In this document: piece after piece, positions 6,124 to 12,178 of the stretch
Numbering within the stretch: the stretch's first letter is position 1
Layout: each line of letters opens with the position of its first letter
Assembly (NCBI GenBank): GCA_903939665.1
Contig: CAJAHZ010000066.1
Coordinates: forward strand, 1 to 16,533
DNA length: 16,533 nucleotides
Source of the DNA: an uncultured Pseudomonadota bacterium
GTDB taxonomy: Bacteria > Pseudomonadota > Gammaproteobacteria > Burkholderiales > Rhodocyclaceae
Direction of reading: 5' to 3'
Translations under genes and position numbers: made by a program
Notes under the pieces: generated by a model
Database searches by the model: none
The model's input: the letters and a program-made list of their open reading frames with translations, nothing else
What the model was told of the DNA's origin: nothing

Positions 6124-8085
6124 ATGGACCAACAAGCGCTTTGGCGACCGAGTGCCGAACGCATCGCGGAAGCGAGAGTGAGCGCCTTCATCGGCGCCAT
6201 TAACGCGCGCTGGAATACCGGTTGCAGCGATTACTTCAGCCTCTGGCGGTGGTCCGTTGCGCAGCCCGAGGCGTTCTGGGTTGCGGTGTGGGACGAATGC
6301 GGCGCGCTTGGCGAGCCCGGGTCCGTCGTCCTCGAAAATGGCGACAAAATGCCTGGCGCCCACTGGTTCCCGCAGGCCCGGCTGAATTATGCGCAGAACC
6401 AGTTGCGCCGCCGCGATGATGCCGACGCGCTGGTCTTCTGGGGCGAAGACAAGGTCAAGCGCCGTCTTTCGAACAATGCGTTGCATGCTGAAGTTTCGTG
6501 TTTCGCGCAGGCGCTCAAAGCCGCTGGCGTGCTGCAAGGCGACCGCGTTGCCGGTTATCTTCCAAATATGCCGGAAGCAATCATTGCCATGCTGGCGACG
6601 GCTTCAATCGGTGCCATCTGGTCATCGGCGTCGCCCGATTTCGGTGTGCAGGGTGTGCTCGACCGTTTTGGCCAGATCGAACCGAAGGTGCTCGTCGCTG
6701 TTGATGGCTACTGGTACAACGGCAAGGCGGTCGATTGTCTCTCCCGGAACGCCGAGATTGCCGCCCAGATGCCGTCGCTCGTGCAGACGGTCGTCGTTTC
6801 CTATTTGACTGATGCGCCGGACGTCAGCGCGATTCCAAATGGCGTACGCTATGCTGATTTCATCGCCGCGTATCCGGCCGCCGAGATCGATTTTGCGCCG
6901 CTGCCTTTCGACCATCCGCTGTTCATCATGTTCTCCTCGGGCACTACCGGCGTGCCCAAGTGCATCGTGCATTGTCACGGCGGCGCGCTGCTGCAGCACC
7001 TCAAGGAACACCAGTTGCACGGCGACGTGAAGCCCGGCGACCGCGTTTTTTATTTTACGACCTGTGGCTGGATGATGTGGAACTGGCTGGTCTCCGGCCT
7101 CGCTTCGCAGGCCACCTTGCTGCTCTATGACGGCAGCCCGTTTGCCGATTCAGGCAAGGTGCTGTTCGACTATGCCGATGCCGAGCGGATGACGCATTTC
7201 GGCACTTCGGCCAAGTTTATCGACGCGGCTGCCAAGATGGGTCTCAAGCCCCGCGAAACGCACCGGTTGGAGGCGTTGCGCGCCATCTTCTCGACCGGCA
7301 GCCCGCTGGCGCCGGAAAGTTTCGACTACGTGTATCGCGACATCAAGGCCGACGTGTTGCTCGCATCGATTTCCGGCGGCACCGACATCCTCTCCTGCTT
7401 CGCGCTCGGCAGCCCGATTCTGCCGGTCTATCGCGGCGAGTTGCAGTGCCGTGGGCTTGGCATGGCGGTCAATGTCTATGACGATGAAGGCCAGCCGATT
7501 CCGGCAGGCACGGGCGCACGGGGCGAACTGGTGTGCACCGCGCCATTCCCGGCGATGCCGGTTGGTTTCTGGAACGATGCGGACGGCAGCAGGTATCGTG
7601 CCGCGTATTTTGCGCGCTTCGACAAGGTCTGGTGTCACGGTGATTTCGTCGAACTGACCGCGCATGAAGGGATGATCATCTACGGTCGCTCCGACGCCGT
7701 GCTTAACCCCGGCGGCGTGCGCATCGGCACGGCGGAAATCTACCGCCAGGTAGAGCAACTGCCGGAGGTCGTCGAATCGCTGGTTATCGGGCAGGATTGG
7801 GAGAGTGACGTGCGGGTCGTTCTGTTCGTCAAGCTGCGCGAAGGGGTGACGCTGGATGCGGATTTGATCGCCCGCGTCAAACAGCAGATCCGCCAGAACA
7901 CCACGCCGCGTCACGTGCCGGCCAAGGTGCTGCAGGTTGCCGACATTCCACGCACCAAGAGCGGCAAGATCGTCGAACTCGCGGTACGCAACGTCGTGCA
8001 TGGACGCGCCGTGAAAAATAGCGAGGCGCTGGCCAACCCGGAAGCGCTCGATTATTTTCGTGATCGGATCGAACTGCAAAGCTGA
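6124..8085 (+). CDS. aacS: Acetoacetyl-CoA synthetase (acetoacetate--CoA ligase)
   Basis: This 653-residue ANL-superfamily ligase converts acetoacetate, ATP and CoA to acetoacetyl-CoA. The N-terminal pattern (FSLW-like YFSLWRWSVAQPEAFW) and the C-terminal ending PEALDYFRDR mark acetoacetyl-CoA synthetases rather than acetyl-CoA synthetases; length agrees at about 650. The phosphate-binding motif SSGTTGVPK is at residues 271-279, YGRSDAVLNPGGVRIGTAEI is the hinge region, and PRTKSGK ends with the catalytic Lys615. The ATG at 6124 is preferred over a GTG at 6112 because GGAGG lies at 6114-6118. The product can enter thiolase cleavage or polyhydroxybutyrate synthesis. A perfect 9-bp inverted repeat follows the stop. 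It probably shares a transcript with the thioesterase. The specificity call is strong but based on motif memory. Confidence 0.93.
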   Translation: MDQQALWRPSAERIAEARVSAFIGAINARWNTGCSDYFSLWRWSVAQPEAFWVAVWDECGALGEPGSVVLENGDKMPGAHWFPQARLNYAQNQLRRRDDADALVFWGEDKVKRRLSNNALHAEVSCFAQALKAAGVLQGDRVAGYLPNMPEAIIAMLATASIGAIWSSASPDFGVQGVLDRFGQIEPKVLVAVDGYWYNGKAVDCLSRNAEIAAQMPSLVQTVVVSYLTDAPDVSAIPNGVRYADFIAAYPAAEIDFAPLPFDHPLFIMFSSGTTGVPKCIVHCHGGALLQHLKEHQLHGDVKPGDRVFYFTTCGWMMWNWLVSGLASQATLLLYDGSPFADSGKVLFDYADAERMTHFGTSAKFIDAAAKMGLKPRETHRLEALRAIFSTGSPLAPESFDYVYRDIKADVLLASISGGTDILSCFALGSPILPVYRGELQCRGLGMAVNVYDDEGQPIPAGTGARGELVCTAPFPAMPVGFWNDADGSRYRAAYFARFDKVWCHGDFVELTAHEGMIIYGRSDAVLNPGGVRIGTAEIYRQVEQLPEVVESLVIGQDWESDVRVVLFVKLREGVTLDADLIARVKQQIRQNTTPRHVPAKVLQVADIPRTKSGKIVELAVRNVVHGRAVKNSEALANPEALDYFRDRIELQS

Positions 8086-8100
8086 AGCGGCAAAATGCGG

Positions 8101-8125
8101 CCAAACGCCTTCAGGCGGCGTTTGG
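8101..8125 (+). terminator. 9-bp perfect hairpin after acetoacetyl-CoA synthetase gene
   Basis: CCAAACGCC (8101-8109) and GGCGTTTGG (8117-8125) form a perfect 9-bp stem with a 7-base loop, starting 15 bases after the stop codon. Position and stability suit a transcription terminator. There is no T-run after it on the + strand, so it may be a weak or Rho-assisted terminator, or an mRNA-end stabiliser. Confidence 0.5.
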
Positions 8126-8203
8126 CAAGCGCTGAAAATGTTAAAATCGGCGTTCCGCCAAGGGGCAGGAAAATGCGGCCAGCGTCAATCGAATGGACTG
8201 AAG

Positions 8204-8317
8204 ATGAATTGGAGTGATCTTGCTTCCCGTCTGGAATATTGGGGGCACCGCATCGGTAGTTACTTGCTGCTGAGCTTTGCCGATGACCCGGCTTGGCTGG
8301 CCTTCATGTTTTGCTAG
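8204..8317 (+). CDS. Possible 37-residue leader peptide upstream of HDOD protein
   Basis: A short ORF, starting MNWSDLASRLEYWGHR and ending DDPAWLAFMFC, fills most of the 242-bp gap before the second HDOD gene and ends 10 bases before its ATG. It holds three Trp and an apolar middle (SYLLLSF). The ribosome binding site is poor (ACTGAAG close to the ATG). The following HDOD gene itself lacks a good ribosome binding site, so translation coupled to this small ORF is plausible. A TAAAAT (8142-8147) upstream could be a -10 element. I recognise no family. It may simply be untranslated leader. Confidence 0.3.
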   Translation: MNWSDLASRLEYWGHRIGSYLLLSFADDPAWLAFMFC

Positions 8318-8327
8318 CCAGCCAGTC

Positions 8328-9197
8328 ATGAGCCAGGAACCGACGACCGACAAGGTCGGCGAAGCACTCAATGCACAACGCTTCCAGATGCTCGAGGATA
8401 TTGCGAAGGAGCTGAAAGGCGACGTCGTTTTTCCGACTTACTTCGATGCGGCTTTCCGCTTGCGCAAGGAGTTGCAGAACCCGGATCTGCCCATTGAGCG
8501 CATCGCCAGGGTCGTCAGCGTCGAGCCGCTGATTGCCTCCAAATTGCTGCATCTGGCCAATTCCGCTCTTTACAGCCCCGACGGCACGCCGGCGCGGAAT
8601 CTGCCGGCGGCGATCAGCCGCCTTGGTGTCAATCTGGTGCGCACGACCGCCCTGGCTATCGCCATGAGCCAGATCCTGCGCGCCAAGGATCTGGCGGTTT
8701 TCAGCGACCTGACCCGCGATCTCTGGGATCATTCGATCAGAACCGCCGCAGCCACTCGCATCCTGGCGCGCACCCACACCCAGATCAACCCGGACGAAGC
8801 CCTGTTGGCCGGTCTGGTGCACGATCTCGGCGCTTTTTATATGCTGTATCGGGCAGCCCAGTACCCGGAGCTGCGCGACCGCCCGGAAACCGTCAAGTAC
8901 CTGATCATGCAGTGGCATGAGAGCATTGGTGCCACCTTGCTCAGCGCACTGGGCATGCCCCGGGAGATTGTCGAGGCGACGGTGGATCACGACCAGCCGC
9001 TGGCTGTGCCGACAACGGTGCGGACGCTGACGGAAATTGTCTATGTTGGCAATATTCTTGCCGGCGCGCACTTTGACTGGCTGCATGAGGACGGTGATCC
9101 GGGGAGCGACAGCGTAGGGGCCGTCCGCCAGGCCTTTGCCGACCTCCTGCCGGCAATCCACGCCGATGCGCGGGAAATGCAGGCGGTCTTCGCCTGA
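8328..9197 (+). CDS. HDOD-domain signalling protein (copy 2)
   Basis: This 289-residue single-domain HDOD protein is a paralogue of the one at 1233-2090. It shares the order FPTYFDAAFRL, QNPDLPIERIARVVSVEPLI, KLLHLANSALYSP and AGLVHDLGAFY (His165-Asp166). It keeps the His in LWDHSIRTAA that copy 1 lacks. The ATG at 8328 is chosen because the domain begins soon after and the in-frame upstream extension (from 8277) overlaps a different short ORF and is low in family-like sequence. No Shine-Dalgarno is visible before it, which suggests coupling to the short ORF ending at 8317. The thioredoxin gene starts 25 bases after the stop, so the two probably share a transcript. Signal and partner are unknown; the redox neighbours hint at a link to oxidative or redox state, which is inference only. 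Confidence 0.87.
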   Translation: MSQEPTTDKVGEALNAQRFQMLEDIAKELKGDVVFPTYFDAAFRLRKELQNPDLPIERIARVVSVEPLIASKLLHLANSALYSPDGTPARNLPAAISRLGVNLVRTTALAIAMSQILRAKDLAVFSDLTRDLWDHSIRTAAATRILARTHTQINPDEALLAGLVHDLGAFYMLYRAAQYPELRDRPETVKYLIMQWHESIGATLLSALGMPREIVEATVDHDQPLAVPTTVRTLTEIVYVGNILAGAHFDWLHEDGDPGSDSVGAVRQAFADLLPAIHADAREMQAVFA

Positions 9198-9222
9198 CCG
9201 GGCGACGGATGAGGTGCTGAGA

Positions 9223-9555
9223 ATGGGGCTGAACACCCAGTTTGTCGAAAGTGAACCTTCGCGCACCGAGATTGATGCGCTGGAAGAGCCGGTCGTCGTC
9301 GAGTTCGGGACGGACTGGTGTCCTCATTGCAAGGCCGTTCAGCCGTTGCTCGCCTCGGCGTTGATCGGGCATCCTCAGGTGCGCCACATCCGGATTGAAG
9401 ATGGTCCGGGCCGCCGCTTGGGACGTTCCTTTCGGGTCAAACTCTGGCCAACGCTGATTTTTCTGAACCGGGGCAGGGAAGTTGCGCGTCTCGTCCGGCC
9501 TGTCGAGGCCGGTGCGATTGAACAGGCGCTGGCGCAGATCGAGGGTGCCGTGTGA
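9223..9555 (+). CDS. Thioredoxin-family protein with WCPHC active site
   Basis: This 110-residue cytoplasmic protein is a compact thioredoxin fold without signal peptide. The active site reads FGTDWCPHCKAV with Cys33 and Cys36, and the cis-Pro is in KLWPTLIFL (Pro76). The dipeptide between the cysteines is Pro-His, as in DsbA and glutaredoxin-like proteins, rather than Gly-Pro of classical thioredoxin, which would make it more oxidising. The ATG at 9223 follows GAGG (9211-9214); the earlier in-frame start at 9136 lies inside the HDOD gene and adds nothing thioredoxin-like. The next gene starts with a GTG whose last two bases are part of this stop codon, so translation is coupled. It may reduce or oxidise the cysteines of that ferredoxin-like neighbour, but this is inference. 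Confidence 0.88.
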   Translation: MGLNTQFVESEPSRTEIDALEEPVVVEFGTDWCPHCKAVQPLLASALIGHPQVRHIRIEDGPGRRLGRSFRVKLWPTLIFLNRGREVARLVRPVEAGAIEQALAQIEGAV

Positions 9556-10244
9556 CAAACGCTGATTTTCGGGCGCTCAATGTCGCCGGGCTCAATCTGC
9601 AAGCCGTTTTCAATCTCGATGCACTGCCCGGGGAAATTCTTGGCGAACTGCGCCGCCATTATCATCCGGCGCATCGCTATCGCCAGTTGATCCTGATCGG
9701 TCACGCCGGGAAAGCCCTGTGGAACGCAGTCAAGGCGTCTGCTATCGGCTCAGAAAATCCGATTGACGATTTCAGTGTCAAGACTGTCGAACAGTGGTTT
9801 GCATCGCATTTCCCGAGCCATGCGCACGAAGTGATTTACCCGGGCGATATTCCGGTCGGTCTGCAGGCCCTCGGCAAAATCGCCGGCTGGCATCATGCTT
9901 CACCCTTGATGCTCGGCATCCAGCAGAAGTGGGGCACCTGGTATGCGTATCGTGTGGCAATGCTGACGGATACCAATCTGCTACCGTCGAACCCCTCGCC
10001 GAGTGAATCTCCGTGCAATCGCTGTGCGCAAAAGATCTGCATTGCCAGTTGCCCTGGCGCGGCGCTTGCCGGCGGCACATTGGCGCTGGACAAGTGCATC
10101 AGCTACCGCAAGGCACCCTCATCGCGCTGCCAGGCGACCTGTCTCGCACGGGTCAGTTGCCCGGTGGGCAGCGATCACCGCTATGACGAGGATCAGCTTC
10201 GCCATACCTATTCGATTTCGCTGAAAGCCATCACGCGCCGCTGA
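9552..10244 (+). CDS. Ferredoxin-like Fe-S protein with QueG-like C-terminal region
   Basis: This 230-residue protein has an N-terminal part of unknown fold and a cysteine-rich C-terminal part. Cysteines lie at 155, 158, 163, 167, 182, 193, 197 and 203: CNRCAQKICIASCP then DKCISYR and CQATCLARVSCP. The first cluster pattern is Cx2Cx4Cx3CP rather than the usual Cx2Cx2Cx3CP; eight cysteines could hold two 4Fe-4S clusters. The LDKCISYR segment resembles the ferredoxin part of epoxyqueuosine reductase QueG, and the segment around residues 115-140 (SPLMLGIQQKWGTWYAYR) also recalls it, but the QueG cobalamin-binding part is not evident, so I do not call it QueG. The start is a GTG overlapping the thioredoxin stop by four bases (GTGA). 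An electron-transfer or reductase role is likely; substrate is unknown. Confidence 0.75.
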   Translation: MTNADFRALNVAGLNLQAVFNLDALPGEILGELRRHYHPAHRYRQLILIGHAGKALWNAVKASAIGSENPIDDFSVKTVEQWFASHFPSHAHEVIYPGDIPVGLQALGKIAGWHHASPLMLGIQQKWGTWYAYRVAMLTDTNLLPSNPSPSESPCNRCAQKICIASCPGAALAGGTLALDKCISYRKAPSSRCQATCLARVSCPVGSDHRYDEDQLRHTYSISLKAITRR

Positions 10245-10288
10245 TTTCCGGGCAGCGGCAAATGTGTCAATAGAACCGAGGAGGTCGG

Positions 10289-10714
10289 ATGGACGTCAAT
10301 ACACTACTGGGTCAGGAGTGGCAAACCCTGCAGAATAACCACGAACAGCATGAAAAAAACGCGCTGCTGATCAAGCTGACCTGCCTGAGTTTGTGCGTGG
10401 CAGGCTTGGCGACCGGCGTTTCTTTCGCTGCGCTCGGTGTCATGGTGGTGCTGTGCTGGCTGCAGGAGGGTATTTTTAAAACTTATCAGGCTAGGCTGGC
10501 TGAGCGGCTGTTGCGTGTGGAGTTGCTGCTCAGGCAACCCCCGCCGACCTTGCCGGAGGCGATGCAGCTTCATTCAGCGTGGTCGGCCAGCCGACTGGGC
10601 GGTGCCCGTTTGGTTGCGGGGTATGCGGCCAGTGCTTGCCGGCCGACCGTGGCTTTTCCGTATGTGCCGCTGTTGATGATATGGGGGGTCGCCAGACTGC
10701 TCTCTCCGGTTTGA
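10289..10714 (+). CDS. Small membrane protein of unknown function
   Basis: This 141-residue protein has no family that I recognise. A polar N-terminus (about 25 residues, rich in Gln, Asn, His and Glu) is followed by a long hydrophobic stretch at about 28-58, long enough for one or two helices. An amphipathic Arg/Leu-rich stretch follows (about 66-85), and a second hydrophobic segment lies near the C-terminus (about 121-139). The ATG at 10289 has an excellent ribosome binding site, GAGGAGG (10278-10284). The 44-base gap after the ferredoxin-like gene shows no clear terminator, so read-through from that operon is possible. Only the inner-membrane location can be supported. Confidence 0.75.
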   Translation: MDVNTLLGQEWQTLQNNHEQHEKNALLIKLTCLSLCVAGLATGVSFAALGVMVVLCWLQEGIFKTYQARLAERLLRVELLLRQPPPTLPEAMQLHSAWSASRLGGARLVAGYAASACRPTVAFPYVPLLMIWGVARLLSPV

Positions 10715-10799
10715 TGCCGGCAGATTGGCGTATGCTCTCCACAGCCTGTCGGCCCTCGCTGCAATCGTGGCGCTAATGCCTGAATGAAAGGATTGACCC

Positions 10800-11381
10800 G
10801 TGAGTCCTGCGAAAGTTAATGAACTTTTCGATACGCTCCGTGCGGCATGTGCCCGCCAGTACGACTTCAATCCGCGGCGAATTACGGCGAGTGTGCGCTA
10901 TGTCGGTACGGAGGGCCACGGCAAGGATCTCGTTCATGTTTTTCGCGATGCCGGCACCCACTCGCAGATCGCGTTAAAGAATACCGCTGCGACCTTGCGC
11001 GAAAAGCACGGCGACAAGCCGCACTGGACTGAAGCTGAAAAGACCCACTACCGAAATTCCGACGCCGAGATCGACGCGGAAATCGCAGCCAAGCAAGCCG
11101 AGCTTGATTTCACCCGCAGTAGCCCGCTCTATCTTGATCACCGTGAACAGCTATTGGCGCACTACAAGGATTGGCCGGGCTATCAGGCGGGCGGAGCAAA
11201 CCCGCGCGAAGCGGCAAGAACGCTGCTCGGCGCGCTTGCCGACGCGCACGATCCCCGGCTGGCGGCCTTTGCCGAACGCATGCGTTCCGATGATCCGGAA
11301 CATTTGGCGCACTTGCTGCTCGCGCCTTGCCATCTTGAACTCGAAGCGCACAAGGCGGCGACCGGCGTGGATAGCCGTTAG
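10800..11381 (+). CDS. Conserved-looking soluble protein, function unknown
   Basis: This 193-residue protein has no signal peptide or membrane segment and I do not recognise its family. The N-terminal 60 residues look globular (RITASVRYVGTEGHGKDLVH). The middle (about 75-100) is charged and likely helical (DAEIDAEIAAKQAELDF). The C-terminal part reads like a helical repeat (EAARTLLGALADAHDPRLAAFAERM). The start is a GTG with AAAGGA at 10787-10792, seven bases upstream, a good match. The 85-base gap before it has no obvious promoter. Codon use matches its neighbours. It ends 13 bases before a terminator-like hairpin. Confidence 0.7.
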   Translation: MSPAKVNELFDTLRAACARQYDFNPRRITASVRYVGTEGHGKDLVHVFRDAGTHSQIALKNTAATLREKHGDKPHWTEAEKTHYRNSDAEIDAEIAAKQAELDFTRSSPLYLDHREQLLAHYKDWPGYQAGGANPREAARTLLGALADAHDPRLAAFAERMRSDDPEHLAHLLLAPCHLELEAHKAATGVDSR

Positions 11382-11394
11382 TGCCTGTGTTAAG

Positions 11395-11432
11395 GTGCCG
11401 GCCTTGCGCTGCGGCACGTTTGCTGATTTTTA
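11395..11432 (+). terminator. Terminator-like hairpin with T-run
   Basis: GTGCCG (11395-11400) and CGGCAC (11412-11417) form a 6-bp GC-rich stem with an 11-base loop, and a GATTTTTAA tract follows a few bases later. It lies directly after the unknown gene ending at 11381 and before the DsbA-family gene. The stem is short and the T-run is not immediately adjacent, so the call is moderate. Confidence 0.4.
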
Positions 11433-11465
11433 ACACGCTTTTTACAACATTCCACGCTGATCACC

Positions 11466-12116
11466 ATGAACGTCGCCATCGACATCGTTTCCGACCTCGT
11501 CTGCCCCTGGTGTTTCATCGGCAAACATCGTCTGGCGCAAGCTGTTACGCTGGTGCAGGCCAAGCATCCCGGGGCCCGCTTTCAGCTTAACTGGCTGCCG
11601 TATTTTCTTAATCCCGATACGCCACCCGAAGGTGAGCCTTATCGCGCCTTTCTCGAGGCAAAATTTGGCGGGGCAACGAAGGTCGCCAAGATTCAGATGG
11701 CAGTGGCCGATGCGGGCCGTGAAGCGGGGGTGACATTCGATTTCGAGCGTATCGTGACGCGCCCGAATACCTTGCTTGCGCACCGGCTGGTCTATCGTGC
11801 CCAGTCGACCGGGCACCCGCCGGCAGAAATTGACGCGCTGGTCGAGCGCTTGTTCGTCGCGCATTTCCAACGCGGCGAGGATATCGGCGACATCGCAACA
11901 CTCGCCGATATCGCCGCCGAGTGTGGTGATCGCAAGGGCGATGTGATCGACTATCTGGAGAGCCGCGAGGGAACGCAGCAGATCAAGGCGCTGGTCGGCA
12001 AGGTCGGCGGCCTGGGCGTGACCGGCGTGCCTTTCTATATCGTCCAGCGCCGCCTCGCGGTGTCGGGTGCGCAAACCGGCGAGGTGCTGGCGGCGGCAAT
12101 CATGCAAGCGATGTAG
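11466..12116 (+). CDS. DsbA-family (FrnE-like) thiol oxidoreductase
   Basis: This 216-residue protein is of the cytoplasmic DsbA/FrnE group: thioredoxin fold with a helical insert. The active site CPWC lies at residues 13-16 in DIVSDLVCPWCFIGKHRL, directly after the first beta strand, and no signal peptide precedes it. The cis-Pro loop is GVTGVPFYIV near residue 187. FrnE-like proteins catalyse disulphide exchange and have been linked to oxidative-stress tolerance; some relatives act as 2-hydroxychromene-2-carboxylate isomerases, but those usually lack the second Cys, so oxidoreductase is the better call. The ATG at 11466 has no clear ribosome binding site, yet no better start exists. It is the third redox-active protein in this part of the window, after the thioredoxin and ferredoxin-like proteins. 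Confidence 0.9.
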   Translation: MNVAIDIVSDLVCPWCFIGKHRLAQAVTLVQAKHPGARFQLNWLPYFLNPDTPPEGEPYRAFLEAKFGGATKVAKIQMAVADAGREAGVTFDFERIVTRPNTLLAHRLVYRAQSTGHPPAEIDALVERLFVAHFQRGEDIGDIATLADIAAECGDRKGDVIDYLESREGTQQIKALVGKVGGLGVTGVPFYIVQRRLAVSGAQTGEVLAAAIMQAM

Positions 12117-12178
12117 TCGGCAAGCGCCGCTGGTGCTATCGTCTGGTGCAATACAGCATTTTCACCCAGAGGCCAGCG

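Noticed and set aside
7150..8079. 309-codon - strand frame opposite acetoacetyl-CoA synthetase
   Set aside because: No domain-like sequence; the opposite strand carries all ligase motifs in the right order.
8092..8181. 12-bp direct repeat AAAATGCGGCCA at 8092-8103 and 8170-8181
   Set aside because: Too short and without transposase or inverted ends to indicate a mobile element; probably chance or local duplication in a leader region.
8304..9266. 320-codon - strand frame opposite the second HDOD gene
   Set aside because: Antisense shadow without start signal or family features.
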